A DNA stretch of 64,000 nt from Sphingobium fluviale (GCF_004122115.1 NZ_SBKP01000001.1:248001-312000); one strand, 5' to 3'; positions 45,254-55,422 are shown, counted from the first letter of the stretch. Notes: generated by a model not told the origin, from the sequence alone. Translations and numbers: made by a program.

Positions 45254-45314
45254 ATAGAACTGGATAGCGCAAATATGCGTTTGCAGATCAGAATATAACG
45301 AACGGGTGTTGACT

Positions 45315-45575
45315 ATGATGATGGCAACTGCACTGATTTTCCCGATTGCACTGGTGATGGCACTGTGCACGATAGGCGCAATGCTGCGTACTTATAGCAG
45401 CAAGATGATGGCCGCGTTGCGGATGGAACATTACGTTCCAGAGGCTGCGGCGCCGCTGCCCTCGTTAAGGATGGCGCCCCGCGCCGCATCGCGTCGGGCT
45501 AACCTCGCACCTGCTCCGTTGACCCTGGCGGCTCAAGCTGTCGCGGTGCGCGCTGCCATTCGCACCTTGCGATAG
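45315..45575 (+). CDS. Small single-helix membrane protein, possible SOS gene
   Basis: An 86-residue unrecognised protein. Residues 4-24 (ATALIFPIALVMALCTIGAML) form one hydrophobic helix. A basic, Ala/Pro/Arg-rich tail follows, presumably cytoplasmic. The ATG at 45315 begins a run of three Met codons; a GTG at 45306 is possible. It is transcribed away from rpsB behind a promoter that matches the LexA box, 61 bases before the ATG. Small one-helix SOS proteins such as SidA of Caulobacter stop cell division, which suggests an analogous role by inference only; no sequence homology is claimed. Its 3' end overlaps the convergent pssA by 43 bases. Confidence 0.5.
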   Translation: MMMATALIFPIALVMALCTIGAMLRTYSSKMMAALRMEHYVPEAAAPLPSLRMAPRAASRRANLAPAPLTLAAQAVAVRAAIRTLR

Positions 45576-46309
45576 CTCATGATGCCAAACGGAATCATCG
45601 CTAAATAGAGAGCTGAGATCGCCAGCAGCGTCGCCCATGGCTCCGTGAGCAGCAGCGCGGCAAGCAATCCCGCTACCGCAATCACTTCCAGCCGAATGTT
45701 GCGCCGTAGTCTCAGCGCGCTCCAGCTGAAGGTAGCGATGCTGGAAATCATTAGAAAAGCGACAAAACCGGTCCATGGCGCAACGACATAGACGGAACGA
45801 AACAGTTCGTTTCCGGTGACAAACCACAAATACATCGGCACGAATACCAGCCCCGCCCCGGTCGGCGCGGGAACGCCGGTCATGTAACCGGCGGATTTGT
45901 GCGGCTGCTCGTCCGCGTCGATCGCGGCGTTGAAGCGGGCGAGGCGCAGCGCACACATCAGAGCATGCGCCAGAGCCAGAACCCAGCCGAGCTTGGGCAG
46001 ATATTGCAATGACCACAGATAGATGATGATCGCGGGTGAAACACCAAAGGCGATACTGTCTGATAGCGAATCCAGCTCAGCGCCAAAACGGCTCTCTCCA
46101 TGCAGCAGCCGCGCGATCCGCCCGTCCAGCCCGTCCAGCACCCCGGCGAGAATCACGCTGCCAACCGCCAGCTCCCACTGCCCGCTCATGGCAAAGCGTA
46201 CGCCGGTAAGGCCAAAGCACAGCGCCATCGCCGTAACAGCATTGGGCGCGACCTGGCGCAAAGATATGCCGCGCCGTAACCCTCTTGGAACCGCGCGGCG
46301 GCGCCTCAC
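45533..46309 (-). CDS. pssA: CDP-diacylglycerol-serine O-phosphatidyltransferase
   Basis: Makes phosphatidylserine, the precursor of phosphatidylethanolamine. The 258-residue membrane protein has the CDP-alcohol phosphotransferase motif [13 protein letters not shown] followed by [20 protein letters not shown], carrying the D-x2-DG-x2-AR...G-x3-D-x3-D residues. About six to eight membrane helices follow. The start is a GTG that overlaps the psd TGA (GTGA), so synthesis is coupled to the enzyme of the next step. Confidence 0.95.
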   Translation of the reverse strand: MRRRRAVPRGLRRGISLRQVAPNAVTAMALCFGLTGVRFAMSGQWELAVGSVILAGVLDGLDGRIARLLHGESRFGAELDSLSDSIAFGVSPAIIIYLWSLQYLPKLGWVLALAHALMCALRLARFNAAIDADEQPHKSAGYMTGVPAPTGAGLVFVPMYLWFVTGNELFRSVYVVAPWTGFVAFLMISSIATFSWSALRLRRNIRLEVIAVAGLLAALLLTEPWATLLAISALYLAMIPFGIMSYRKVRMAARTATA

Positions 46310-47061
46310 TGCAAAATCCCGCGAATTGGCTCTGCCTCGCCGAGCTTCGCGATCACGGTCTCGCCCGCCACGGTGCGCTGGCCCAGCACCACGCGTGGGA
46401 CTGTGCCTGCGGGGAGATACATGTCGACCCTACTGCCGAAACGGATGAGGCCAATGCGCTGGCCCGCGGCCACCACTGCACCGGGCTTTACAAAGGGCAC
46501 GATTCGCCGCGCTACGAGCCCGGCGATCTGGGTGAAGCCAATACGCAGTCCATCCGCACGCTCCACCACGATATGCTGGCGCTCATTATCCTCACTCGCC
46601 TTGTCGAGATCGGCATTGATGAACTTGCCGGAAATATAGACCACTTGCTTGATCGTGCCGCTGATCGGTGTGCGGTTGATATGGACATCGAACACGCTCA
46701 TGAACATCGACACGCGCACCATCGGCGCGGTGCCGATGCCGTCCTCGCCCGCAATCTCGCGCGGGGGCAGCACAGTCTGAATCAGTGTGATGAGTCCATC
46801 GGCGGGCGCGACCAGAAGGTCTGTTCCCTGTGGCGTTGCCCGCACCGGATCGCGGAAGAAGGCAAAAACCCAGATACTGACGCCCGCCATCAGCCAAGCC
46901 AGCGGTTCCCATCCCACCAGCCACAACAACAAGGTGATGCCGATAGCGATTGCGCCAAATTTGCGCCCCTCCGGATGGATGGCTGGGAAGCGCCATTTGA
47001 TGCCGGATTGCGAGTCGGCGACCACCGGCGCGGCGGAAAGAGTGTCTGTTTCAGGTTGCAT
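46306..47061 (-). CDS. psd: Phosphatidylserine decarboxylase proenzyme
   Basis: Converts phosphatidylserine to phosphatidylethanolamine using a pyruvoyl group made by self-cleavage. The 251-residue protein is of the short class. It has membrane segments near residues 35-70, [34 protein letters not shown] and, near the C-terminus, [16 protein letters not shown]. Cleavage between Gly and Ser there would create the pyruvoyl chain. The ATG at 47061 was chosen; an in-frame start 12 codons upstream is less likely. It precedes pssA in the transcript. Confidence 0.94.
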   Translation of the reverse strand: MQPETDTLSAAPVVADSQSGIKWRFPAIHPEGRKFGAIAIGITLLLWLVGWEPLAWLMAGVSIWVFAFFRDPVRATPQGTDLLVAPADGLITLIQTVLPPREIAGEDGIGTAPMVRVSMFMSVFDVHINRTPISGTIKQVVYISGKFINADLDKASEDNERQHIVVERADGLRIGFTQIAGLVARRIVPFVKPGAVVAAGQRIGLIRFGSRVDMYLPAGTVPRVVLGQRTVAGETVIAKLGEAEPIRGILQ

Positions 47062-47232
47062 AAGGTACTGTTTAGGCGCTCCTGCACGCCAATACAACGT
47101 AGTAGGGCCGTGTGTATGTGGCTTTTGTCAAGGTTTGCCCGCTATAAAGCGATGAGATGTTGAATCCGGGACGCGCTTTGCCTAGAGCGCTCGCATCCTC
47201 CCCATATCCAGATAGAAAGCGGAAAGAGAGCC

Positions 47233-48453
47233 ATGGCGAAGATCAAAGTCAAAAACCCGGTGGTCGAAATCGACGGCGACGAGATGACACGGATCATCTG
47301 GGAGTGGATTCGCGAGCGGCTCATCAAGCCCTATCTGGATATTGATCTGCATTATTATGACCTTGGCATGGAAGAGCGCGACCGCACCGACGACAAGATT
47401 ACAGTCGATTCCGCCAACGCGATCAAAAAATATGGCATCGGCGTAAAGTGTGCGACGATCACGCCGGACGAAGCCCGCGTCGAGGAATTCAAGCTCAAGA
47501 AAATGTGGAAATCGCCCAATGGCACGATCCGCAACATATTGGGCGGCGTCGTCTTCCGTGAGCCTATCGTCATCCGCAACGTGCCGCGCCTCATCCCCGG
47601 CTGGACCGACCCGATCGTCGTCGGCCGCCATGCCTTTGGCGACCAGTATAAGGCGACCGATTTCCGCGTTCCCGGCCCCGGCAAGCTGCGCCTCGTGTGG
47701 GAGGGTGATAATGGCGATGTGATCGACGAGGAAGTTTTCCAGTATCCCAGCTCCGGCGTGGCGCTCGCGATGTACAACCTCGACGATTCGATCCGCGATT
47801 TCGCCCGCGCCTCGATGAACTATGGCCTTGGCCGCGGCTGGCCGGTCTATCTCTCCACCAAGAACACAATTTTGAAAGCCTATGACGGCCGCTTCAAGGA
47901 TCTGTTCGCGGAAGTCTTCGAGGCCGAGTTCGCCGACAAGTTCAAGGCAGCCGGCATCGTCTATGAGCATCGCCTGATCGACGATATGGTCGCCTCCGCT
48001 CTTAAATGGAGCGGCAAGTTCGTCTGGGCGTGCAAAAACTATGACGGCGATGTGCAGTCCGATCAGGTCGCACAGGGATTTGGTTCGCTCGGTCTGATGA
48101 CCTCGGTGCTGATGACGCCCGATGGCAAGACGATCGAGGCCGAAGCCGCGCACGGCACCGTGACCCGCCATTACCGCCAGCACCAGCAGGGCAAAGCGAC
48201 CTCAACCAACCCGATCGCGTCGATCTTCGCATGGACGCAGGGTCTGGTCTATCGTGGCAAGTTCGACGAAACGCCCGAAGTCACCCGTTTTGCCGAGACG
48301 CTGGAAAAGGTGTGCATCAAAACCGTGGAAAGCGGTGCGATGACGAAGGATCTCGCGCTCCTTATCGGCCCGGAACAAAGCTGGATGACCACCGAGCAGT
48401 TCTTTGAGGCGATCCGCGCCAATCTCGAAGCCGAAATGGATAGCTGGAAGTAA
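47233..48453 (+). CDS. icd: NADP-dependent isocitrate dehydrogenase
   Basis: The TCA-cycle step from isocitrate to 2-oxoglutarate with NADPH formation. The 406-residue protein is the homodimeric eukaryote-like type: [20 protein letters not shown] at the start, [19 protein letters not shown] for substrate binding, [19 protein letters not shown], and [18 protein letters not shown], in which the His-Gly-Thr and the basic residues bind NADP. GAAAGAGAGCC precedes the ATG. It is divergent from psd across 171 bases and ends at a strong terminator. Confidence 0.97.
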   Translation: MAKIKVKNPVVEIDGDEMTRIIWEWIRERLIKPYLDIDLHYYDLGMEERDRTDDKITVDSANAIKKYGIGVKCATITPDEARVEEFKLKKMWKSPNGTIRNILGGVVFREPIVIRNVPRLIPGWTDPIVVGRHAFGDQYKATDFRVPGPGKLRLVWEGDNGDVIDEEVFQYPSSGVALAMYNLDDSIRDFARASMNYGLGRGWPVYLSTKNTILKAYDGRFKDLFAEVFEAEFADKFKAAGIVYEHRLIDDMVASALKWSGKFVWACKNYDGDVQSDQVAQGFGSLGLMTSVLMTPDGKTIEAEAAHGTVTRHYRQHQQGKATSTNPIASIFAWTQGLVYRGKFDETPEVTRFAETLEKVCIKTVESGAMTKDLALLIGPEQSWMTTEQFFEAIRANLEAEMDSWK

Positions 48454-48499
48454 GCCTCAACGACTTTTGGACGCCACGGACATATAAAAACATATAAAA

Positions 48500-48531
48500 A
48501 ACGTCCGCGCCTCACCCGCGCGGGCGTTTGT
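48500..48531 (+). terminator. Rho-independent terminator of icd
   Basis: An 11-bp stem, AACGTCCGCGC (48500-48510) with GCGCGGGCGTT (48518-48528), contains one T-G wobble and a 7-base loop and is followed by TGTTT. A 10-base tandem repeat, ACATATAAAA twice, lies just before it at 48480-48499. Confidence 0.85.
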
Positions 48532-48595
48532 TTATCTGGTCCTTTTTTGATTTGGGCCATGACAGGACCGCTCACGCCTGCTTTATAGATAAGCT

Positions 48596-50386
48596 ATGGC
48601 ACTGGAGATTCATGGCACAAGCGGGCTGAGCGATACTCTCGTCATTTTGGGGGCGGCGGGCATCGTCATCCCGATGTTCGCGCGCTTCCGCATCAGTCCG
48701 GTGATCGGTTTCATTCTGGCTGGCCTGATTGTCGGCCCCTCCGGCCTGGGGGCGATGACGAAGGAATATTCCTGGCTTCATTATGTGACCATATCGCGCC
48801 CTGAGGCGATCGCACCCTTTGCTGAGCTGGGCATCATCCTGCTGTTGTTCTCCATCGGGCTGGAGTTGAGTTTCAAACGGCTGTGGTCAATGCGCCGCAT
48901 GGTGTTCGGCGTCGGCGCGCTGGAGCTGGGCGGCTCGGCGCTGCTGATCGCGATCATCCTGACACTGATGGGCAATAGCGGCCCGGCGGCCATCGGCCTC
49001 GGCCTCGCGCTGGCGCTCTCGTCCACCGCCCTGGTGCTGCCTATGGTCGGCACCAAGACGCAGGTCGGCAGCACGGCATTCTCTATGTTGCTGTTCGAAG
49101 ATCTGGCGCTGGTGCCGATCATCTTCCTGCTGGGCGCCATCGCCCCTGCGAGTGGCGGCGGCGATCTCGCCGGATTGATGAACACTTTACTGATCGGCGG
49201 CGCGACCGTTATCGCGATGCTGCTCGCCGGGCCATTTGTGCTGCCGACGATTTTTGCACAAGCGGCACGCACCAAAAGCCCGGAGGTATTCCTCGCCGCC
49301 AGCCTGCTTGTAGTCATCATGGCGAGCTTGATAACCGCTCTGACCGGCCTCTCGCCTATCGTCGGCGCTCTGCTTGCCGGGCTGATGATCGCCGAGACGG
49401 ACTATCGCGGCGAGGTAGAAGGCATTACCGCGCCGTTCCGCGGACTGGCGCTCGGCGTGTTTCTGCTCACGGTCGGCATGAGCCTCGACCTCAAGATAAT
49501 CGCCGCGCAATGGCCTGCCTTGTTGCTCGCCATATTCGGCGTGGTGGCGATCAAAACGGTCGTGACGGCGGTTCTGCTGCGCCTGAATGGCGCGCGCAGA
49601 AGCCTTGCAGCGGAGGTTGGCCTGCTAATGTCTAGCCCTTCGGAAACTACGCTAATCGTGCTCGCCACCGCATCTGCCGCCAACATCATCAATCAGGACG
49701 CTGCGGTGTTCTGGCAGATCGCCACTGCAATCGGTCTCACACTGACGCCGTTGCTGGCGCGGATCGGCCATGACGTCGCCCGACGGATCGAGCATCGCGC
49801 CCATGCACGAGATGCCACTGCAGACGTTGCGGCAGACGGGCTGGAGAGCGGCCAGCGCACCGTCGTCCTTGGATTCGGGCGCGTGGGGCGGATGGTGTGC
49901 GATCTTTTGCGCGGGCACGACCAGCCCTATGTGGTGGTCGATTCAGACCCGGATATCGTGCTGGAAGGGCGGCGCGAGGGATATGCCGTCCGCTTCGGCA
50001 ACGTCACCCGGCCGCAGACGCTCGATAGCCTCTCACTCGAAAGTGCAAGTGTGCTAATCCTGACGATGGACGATCCGGTGCTGTGCGTGCGCATTACTCA
50101 GGCGGTGCGCGAGGCTTATCCCAATCTTCCAATCATTGCCCGTGCGCGCGATGCGGACCATGCCAGCCACCTCTATAAAGCGGGAGCGACCGAGGCTGTA
50201 CCGGAGACTCTGGAAAGTTCGCTCCAGCTTGCGGAGACGGCGCTGGTAGAGCTGGGTGTCGCGATGGGACCGGTCATCGCCTCCATTCACCAACGTCGCG
50301 AAGACCTTAGGCAGGATATCCGCGAGGCTGCAAAGCTCGATTACACGCCTCGTCTGCGCCGGTTGCGCAAGGGGGATGCGGGTTAG
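48596..50386 (+). CDS. CPA2-family monovalent cation:proton antiporter with RCK domain
   Basis: A 596-residue KefB/KefC-like potassium or sodium/proton antiporter. Residues 1 to about 385 form about 12 membrane helices, including RISPVIGFILAGLIVGPSG and LALALSSTALVLPMVG, with the paired polar segment of the transport path. The C-terminal RCK_N domain has RTVVLGFGRVGRMVCDLLRG (G-x-G-x2-G) and VVVDSDPDIVLEGRREGYAV, so NAD(H) or another nucleotide may gate it. Glutathione control as in KefB is not evident. The gene is single and ends at a long inverted repeat. Confidence 0.88.
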   Translation: MALEIHGTSGLSDTLVILGAAGIVIPMFARFRISPVIGFILAGLIVGPSGLGAMTKEYSWLHYVTISRPEAIAPFAELGIILLLFSIGLELSFKRLWSMRRMVFGVGALELGGSALLIAIILTLMGNSGPAAIGLGLALALSSTALVLPMVGTKTQVGSTAFSMLLFEDLALVPIIFLLGAIAPASGGGDLAGLMNTLLIGGATVIAMLLAGPFVLPTIFAQAARTKSPEVFLAASLLVVIMASLITALTGLSPIVGALLAGLMIAETDYRGEVEGITAPFRGLALGVFLLTVGMSLDLKIIAAQWPALLLAIFGVVAIKTVVTAVLLRLNGARRSLAAEVGLLMSSPSETTLIVLATASAANIINQDAAVFWQIATAIGLTLTPLLARIGHDVARRIEHRAHARDATADVAADGLESGQRTVVLGFGRVGRMVCDLLRGHDQPYVVVDSDPDIVLEGRREGYAVRFGNVTRPQTLDSLSLESASVLILTMDDPVLCVRITQAVREAYPNLPIIARARDADHASHLYKAGATEAVPETLESSLQLAETALVELGVAMGPVIASIHQRREDLRQDIREAAKLDYTPRLRRLRKGDAG

Positions 50387-50433
50387 TATTTGATCCAAAA
50401 CAAGCTGCTTGGCTGCGTTTCTTATTTGCAGTT

Positions 50434-50502
50434 CCGGCCCTCTCCCCCGCCCAACCTCCCGACAGGCTATCTTATGGGAGGTTGGGCGGGGGAGAGGGCT
50501 GG
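50434..50502. repeat. Long perfect inverted repeat between convergent genes
   Basis: A perfect 23-bp stem (50438-50460 with 50476-50498) extends by further pairs, one of them a G-T wobble, to about 27 bp, with a 15-base loop. The arms are made of CCCTCTCCCCCGCCCAACC and its complement. No T-run follows, so it resembles a dispersed palindromic repeat. It lies between the stops of the antiporter (+) and folB (-) and could block readthrough in both directions. Confidence 0.8.
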
Positions 50503-50515
50503 TGCGGACTTCCAA

Positions 50516-50908
50516 TCAATGACGCGCGCGCGCCATGGTGATGCCGATCGATTCGCCCTTTTCTGACAGGGCAAGCTTCACGATCTTAACCTGCACGTGC
50601 AGCACCTTGTCATCCTGCATCAGGATGGTATCGATAATGTGATCCGCCACAGCCTCGATCAGTTTGAAATGCCGGTCTTTAGGCAGCGCATCCGTCGCCG
50701 CGTGCTTCAGGTCCATATAGTTTTTCGAGAGGATCAGTGGCGTATCCGGCTCGTAATGCGCCTCCTGCCGGATCAGCGCGCGAACCGAAATCTTCAGTGG
50801 CTGCGGCAAATGCGTCTCTTCGGAGTAGACGCCGGTGAGGATGTCGACATGCAGGTCATCGACCTCCAGTGCCAGAAAATTGTCTTCAGATATACGATAA
50901 GCGGCCAT
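50516..50908 (-). CDS. folB: Dihydroneopterin aldolase
   Basis: An aldol cleavage of dihydroneopterin in folate synthesis. The 130-residue tunnelling-fold protein has LEVDDLHVDILTGVYSEETH, where the Glu anchors the pterin, then PQPLKISVRALI, LSKNYMDLKHAATDAL, LIEAVADHIIDTIL and VKIVKLALSEKGESIGI with the catalytic Lys. The ATG at 50908 matches the family start; 15 codons upstream are also open. A 7-bp hairpin lies in its upstream region at 50963-50980. Confidence 0.88.
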   Translation of the reverse strand: MAAYRISEDNFLALEVDDLHVDILTGVYSEETHLPQPLKISVRALIRQEAHYEPDTPLILSKNYMDLKHAATDALPKDRHFKLIEAVADHIIDTILMQDDKVLHVQVKIVKLALSEKGESIGITMARARH

Positions 50909-50962
50909 GCGTATCCCTGCTCCGGTGCGTTGCGACGCAGAATTGTCTTTCATTTTACGGTT

Positions 50963-50980
50963 CGCGCGCTAAAGCGCGCG
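50963..50980. repeat. Short GC palindrome
   Basis: CGCGCGC (50963-50969) pairs with GCGCGCG (50974-50980) across a TAAA loop, in the 114-base divergent gap between folB and the GNAT gene. It is symmetric, so it could act on either strand. No terminal T-run is present. Confidence 0.35.
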
Positions 50981-51022
50981 GCTTCCGGGCGCTCATGCCC
51001 TTTTAGTGACAGAACAGCAAGC

Positions 51023-51541
51023 GTGACGACCCTTTTCCCCCTGAACAGCCAGACCGAAGCAGCAACTGAAGCCCTTCTTGATGCTGCCTTCGGGCGAGAC
51101 CGGCATGGCAGAACCGCCTATGCGATCCGCACGGGCATGCGCTGGCTGCCGGAACTGAGCTATGCACTGCTGGACGATGCGGACGAGTTTGTGGGGCTGC
51201 TGCAAAGCTGGCCTGTCGCGCTCCACCGCGACGATGGTGCGCAGACTCCGCTCATCATGGTCGGGCCGGTCGCGGTGATGCCAGAGCGGCAGGGCGAGGG
51301 CTTTGGCAAGCTGCTGATGGACAGGCTGATCCTGGACGCCGATGCCCTAGCGGATGCCCCGCTGATGATGATCGGCGATCCGGAATATTATGGCCGCTTC
51401 TGGGGTTTTAGTGCAGACGCAACCGCTCTCTGGCGCGCACCCGGCCCAGTGGAGCAGCGCCGGCTGCTCGCGCGCGATGTACCGCGAGCAGCAACACTTG
51501 AGACCATCGGCGGGAGGCTGGGGCCAAGGCAAAACCCCTAA
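51023..51541 (+). CDS. GNAT family N-acetyltransferase
   Basis: A 172-residue acetyl-CoA-dependent acetyltransferase. The core has LIMVGPVAVMPERQGEGFGK, whose Q-x-x-G-x-G-type loop binds the CoA pyrophosphate, then KLLMDRLILDADALADAPLM and GDPEYYGRFWGFSADATAL, the typical Y-x-R-F-G-F end seen in predicted acyltransferases. The GTG at 51023 is the first usable start after the stop codons; earlier open codons belong to the antisense of folB. The substrate is unknown. It ends 9 bases before the convergent secA stop. Confidence 0.82.
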   Translation: MTTLFPLNSQTEAATEALLDAAFGRDRHGRTAYAIRTGMRWLPELSYALLDDADEFVGLLQSWPVALHRDDGAQTPLIMVGPVAVMPERQGEGFGKLLMDRLILDADALADAPLMMIGDPEYYGRFWGFSADATALWRAPGPVEQRRLLARDVPRAATLETIGGRLGPRQNP

Positions 51542-51550
51542 GTTCAATGG

Positions 51551-54268
51551 TTATGCTAGCGCCCCGTGGCAATGTTTATACCGCTTGCCAGAGCCGCACG
51601 GGCACAGTGCGTTGCGGCTGATGCCCATATGCGCATAGGGATCACCCCCGCCTGACCCAGCCGAAATGCCGGGAATCCGCGTAGTGACAAAGCCGTTTTC
51701 ATCGACACCCGCTCCTGCGCCGCCATCCGCGCCATAGTTGGTGATGAAATCAGGCAAGGTAGGCAGCTCAGGCACATCGGCTGCATTCTCAAACTGGAAC
51801 TGGACCCGCCCTATCGTCTGTGTCACGTCATCGCGGATATTGCTCAACATCCGCTCGAACAGCGCAAATGCCTCCGCCTTATATTCATTGATCGGCGTCT
51901 TCTGGGCATAAGCACGCAGATGCACCACCTGACGCAGCGCGTCCAATGTCGCCAGATGCTCTTTCCAGTGATGATCGAGATTTTGCAGCAATATGCTCTT
52001 CTCGATATTGTGCCAGCTCACCACATCGAGCGCCGCCGCCTTCTCCGCTGCCGCGGCATCGGCCAGCGCGACCAGCCGCTCCTCTATGATGTCGGGCGCG
52101 ACTGCATCCTCTGTCAGCCAACCGTCGATATCCGGCTCAAGACTGAGCCTGGCCAACACCGCAGCCTTCAGTCCCGCAACGTCCCATTGCTCAGGGTAGG
52201 TGCCGGGCGGGCAATGCGCGCCGACAATGTCGTTCACGCACTCGTGCCGCATGTCGACGACGACATCGTCCACCGTCTCGGCATCCATGATGTCGCCGCG
52301 CTGTTCATAGATCACCTTGCGCTGGTCGTTCATCACGTCATCATATTCGACGACCTGCTTGCGCACGTCATAGTTGCGCGCCTCGACCTTTTTCTGCGCG
52401 GTCTCGATGGCTTTCGACATCCACTTGGACGGGGGCAGCGCCTCGCCATCCTCAAGGGAAGAGCGCATCATGCGCGCGAAGAGGGTGTCCGGGCCGAAGA
52501 TGCGCAGCAGATCGTCATCGAGGCTGAGGTAAAAGCGCGAGAGGCCGGGGTCGCCCTGCCGCCCCGAACGGCCGCGCAGCTGGTTGTCGATGCGGCGGCT
52601 TTCGTGCCGCTCGGTGCCGATGACGCACAGCCCGCCCGCCTCAAGAACCTGCGCCTTTTCCATTGCTATTTCGATGCGGATGCGCTCTATTGCGGCGTCG
52701 CGTTCCGGCCCTTCGGCCAGGTCCTTCAGCTCATCCTCGATGCGGAACTCAAGGTTTCCGCCGAGCTGGATGTCGGTTCCGCGCCCGGCCATGTTGGTCG
52801 CGATCGTCACCATGCCCAGCCGCCCGGCCTGCGCCACGATATGCGCCTCGCTTTCGTGGAATCTTGCGTTCAAAACGCTGTGTTTCACGCCCTCTTTGTG
52901 CAAAAACTCGGACAACATCTCCGATTTCTCGATGCTGACCGTACCAACCAGCACCGGCTGGCCCTTGGCCTGATGCTCGCGGATCGTCTTGGCGATGCCG
53001 GCAAACTTGTCCTCGATGCTCTTGTAGAACAGGTCTTCCTCGTCCTTCCGCTGCACCGGCACATTGGTGGGGATCGTCACCACGTTCATCTTGTAGATCT
53101 CGTGGAACTCGGTCGCTTCGGTCGCGGCGGTGCCGGTCATGCCCGAAAGCTTTGGATACATGCGGAAGTAATTCTGGAAGGTGATGCTGGCGAGCGTCTG
53201 GTTCTCCGGCTCGATATTGACGCCTTCCTTGGCCTCGACAGCCTGATGCAAGCCATCCGACCAGCGGCGCCCGTCCATCATGCGGCCGGTGAACTCATCG
53301 ATGATGATGACCTTGCCGTCCTTGACGATATAGTCGATGTCGCGCTTGAACATCTTGTTCGCGCGCAGCGACTGGTTGACGTGGTGGACAACCTGCGTGT
53401 TCTCAAAGTCATAGAGGTTGCTGCCCTGAAGCAGCCCGGCGCTCTCCAGCAGCCGCTCGATCGTCTCTGTGCCATCCTCGGTCAGCACGATGTTGCGCTG
53501 CTTCTCGTCCTTCTCATAGTCCTTATCGGACAACTGCTTCACCAGCGCGTCTACAGCCATATACAGCTCTGACTTGTCGTCTGTCGGGCCGGAGATGATG
53601 AGCGGCGTGCGCGCCTCGTCGATCAGGATCGAGTCCACCTCGTCGACAATCGCGTAGTTGAAAGGCCGCTGCACCATCTGGGCGCGCTCATATTTCATGT
53701 TATCGCGCAGATAATCGAAACCCAGCTCGTTGTTGGTGGCGTAGGTCACGTCCGCCGCATAGGCTTCGCGCCGCTCATCCTCGCGCAGGCCGGGAACGAT
53801 CACGCCGGTAGTGAGGCCGAGGAAACGATAGATCTGGCCCATCCACTCGCAGTCGCGCTTGGCCAGATAGTCGTTGACCGTAACGACATGAACGCCCTTG
53901 CCTTCGAGCGCATTCAGATAGGTCGCGAGCGTAGCCACGAGGGTCTTGCCCTCGCCGGTGCGCATCTCCGCGATCTCGCCGCGATGAAGCACAATGCCGC
54001 CGATCATCTGCACATCGAAATGGCGCATGCCCAGCACGCGCCTGCCCGCCTCGCGCACCGTGGCGAAGGCTTCGGGCAGCAGATCGTCCAGCGTTTCCTT
54101 GCCCTTGAGGCGCTCCCGGAACTTGACCGTTTGGCCTCGCAACTCATCGTCTGTCAGCGCCGATATGGTGGCTTCAAAGCCGCCAATCTGGGCGACCAGC
54201 TTGCCCAGCGATTTGACATAACGATCATTGGACGAACCAAAGAGGGATTTGGCGAGCGCGCCGAGCAT
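51551..54268 (-). CDS. secA: Protein translocase subunit SecA
   Basis: The ATPase motor of Sec-dependent export. The 905-residue protein has Walker [21 protein letters not shown], the DEAD-like region [40 protein letters not shown] in the preprotein-binding region, [13 protein letters not shown] and [20 protein letters not shown] in the second motor domain. The C-terminal zinc tail is [20 protein letters not shown], which contacts SecB and ribosomes. The length is normal. It stands alone, 104 bases after the TonB-C-like gene on the same strand. Confidence 0.98.
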   Translation of the reverse strand: MLGALAKSLFGSSNDRYVKSLGKLVAQIGGFEATISALTDDELRGQTVKFRERLKGKETLDDLLPEAFATVREAGRRVLGMRHFDVQMIGGIVLHRGEIAEMRTGEGKTLVATLATYLNALEGKGVHVVTVNDYLAKRDCEWMGQIYRFLGLTTGVIVPGLREDERREAYAADVTYATNNELGFDYLRDNMKYERAQMVQRPFNYAIVDEVDSILIDEARTPLIISGPTDDKSELYMAVDALVKQLSDKDYEKDEKQRNIVLTEDGTETIERLLESAGLLQGSNLYDFENTQVVHHVNQSLRANKMFKRDIDYIVKDGKVIIIDEFTGRMMDGRRWSDGLHQAVEAKEGVNIEPENQTLASITFQNYFRMYPKLSGMTGTAATEATEFHEIYKMNVVTIPTNVPVQRKDEEDLFYKSIEDKFAGIAKTIREHQAKGQPVLVGTVSIEKSEMLSEFLHKEGVKHSVLNARFHESEAHIVAQAGRLGMVTIATNMAGRGTDIQLGGNLEFRIEDELKDLAEGPERDAAIERIRIEIAMEKAQVLEAGGLCVIGTERHESRRIDNQLRGRSGRQGDPGLSRFYLSLDDDLLRIFGPDTLFARMMRSSLEDGEALPPSKWMSKAIETAQKKVEARNYDVRKQVVEYDDVMNDQRKVIYEQRGDIMDAETVDDVVVDMRHECVNDIVGAHCPPGTYPEQWDVAGLKAAVLARLSLEPDIDGWLTEDAVAPDIIEERLVALADAAAAEKAAALDVVSWHNIEKSILLQNLDHHWKEHLATLDALRQVVHLRAYAQKTPINEYKAEAFALFERMLSNIRDDVTQTIGRVQFQFENAADVPELPTLPDFITNYGADGGAGAGVDENGFVTTRIPGISAGSGGGDPYAHMGISRNALCPCGSGKRYKHCHGALA

Positions 54269-54372
54269 GAAACCATCCTGACTGACGGGGTGCGCCGCCC
54301 CTCGCGGAGCGCGCGCTTAAAACACCGCCGCGATGTAGGATCAGGGCGGCGGGAAGTCAATTGAAGGCCGGG

Positions 54373-55317
54373 TTATGGGCCGAGTTTGCGCAAGATGCGG
54401 TTGATGATCCAGCCGGGGGTGGAAACAGGGGTGCCGGTTGCGTCCTTCAAAGGCGCGTAAAGCTGTTTGACTGCTTGAGAGCATATATTGTGGATCAGCT
54501 TTTCACTTCCCCTTTGCCGCTCCATCGCACACTGGGTCATCCTGCCTTCGGCATTGACCTCAAACCGGAACACAAGGAGCGAACGCGTTTGATAGCCGGG
54601 TCGATCCTGCATAAGGCGGTCCCGACCCGCACTGCTGAAGGAGGAAGACCATTCCATGTCAACCTCCACGATCGGCTCTTCACCGTATCCCCGCATTTCC
54701 AGCCCAGCGAGGGGCGGCATGTTATCAGAGTTCCAGCATGGTTCCTGCGATGTTTCGGCATCCCAGGATTTCACCTTAACCGCGCAGTCTGTCACTACAC
54801 CCAGCTTGTTGATCTGGAAGGTTGCGATCCCGGTTCCTTCCCTTATCGGCTGCGGGGTGGCGAACGGCATCTTCCACACGACGCGGCTATTCCAAACATC
54901 GGCAACTAATTTGCCTTTGCCATCTCGCGCGGGCGTGAACTTTCCATGTTCGATCAGGCGCTCACATGTTGCGTTGTCCAGCACTTCGAAACCGCTGCTC
55001 ACGGTGATCTGGCAGTGGCTGACCTTCCCCGTGGGATCGATGAACAGACGGAAGGCGGAATTGCCGGTCATCTCATTATAAAGCGCCGCCTTGGGATAGT
55101 CATCCGGGTTAATCCATGTGCCCGGCGATTCAGCTGGTTTGGCCCGCACCTTGGGTGTCGGCGGCAGTGGCGGTGCGGGCTTGGAGAGCGCGGGCGGCGG
55201 GGCCATGGGGATAGGCGGCGGCGCTGTTACCGGCGCACCCTTGGGAATGTCCGCCTGCGCGCTGCCGATGCAAAGCAACGCAATGGCCACCAGCATGATG
55301 CCCCCGATCGCCTTCAT
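54373..55317 (-). CDS. Secreted protein with three TonB-C-like repeats
   Basis: A 314-residue protein with a cleavable signal peptide (residues 1-22, ending SAQA) and a Pro-rich stretch (residues 29-57). Three related segments follow: FRLFIDPTGKVSHCQITVSS, FQINKLGVVTDCAVKVKS and FRFEVNAEGRMTQCAMERQ. Each has a Cys followed exactly 16 residues later by another: 102/118, 178/194 and 263/279, presumably disulfides. The first and third resemble the TonB C-terminal domain. Unlike true TonB there is no uncleaved membrane anchor, so coupling to ExbB/ExbD is doubtful. The start is the ATG at 55317. Confidence 0.72.
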   Translation of the reverse strand: MKAIGGIMLVAIALLCIGSAQADIPKGAPVTAPPPIPMAPPPALSKPAPPLPPTPKVRAKPAESPGTWINPDDYPKAALYNEMTGNSAFRLFIDPTGKVSHCQITVSSGFEVLDNATCERLIEHGKFTPARDGKGKLVADVWNSRVVWKMPFATPQPIREGTGIATFQINKLGVVTDCAVKVKSWDAETSQEPCWNSDNMPPLAGLEMRGYGEEPIVEVDMEWSSSFSSAGRDRLMQDRPGYQTRSLLVFRFEVNAEGRMTQCAMERQRGSEKLIHNICSQAVKQLYAPLKDATGTPVSTPGWIINRILRKLGP

Positions 55318-55422
55318 AATTCCCCCTGCCCGTTCGCCTTCCCGCCTCATTCGTGCCACCGCCCTGCGCGCGGCACAAGCAGCATGTTGACCCCTGCCCC
55401 AAATCCGCTAATCGCGAACCAT

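Noticed and set aside
47062..47232. Promoters for divergent psd and icd
   Set aside because: A TTGACA on the minus strand (47131-47126) and a TATAAA on the plus strand are present, but no correctly spaced partner element was found for either.
48480..48499. Tandem ACATATAAAA repeat before the icd terminator
   Set aside because: Only two copies of 10 bases; too short to call a repeat array or iteron.
51920..53572. 550-codon plus-strand frame opposite secA
   Set aside because: Shadow of secA, whose ATPase motifs on the minus strand are unambiguous.
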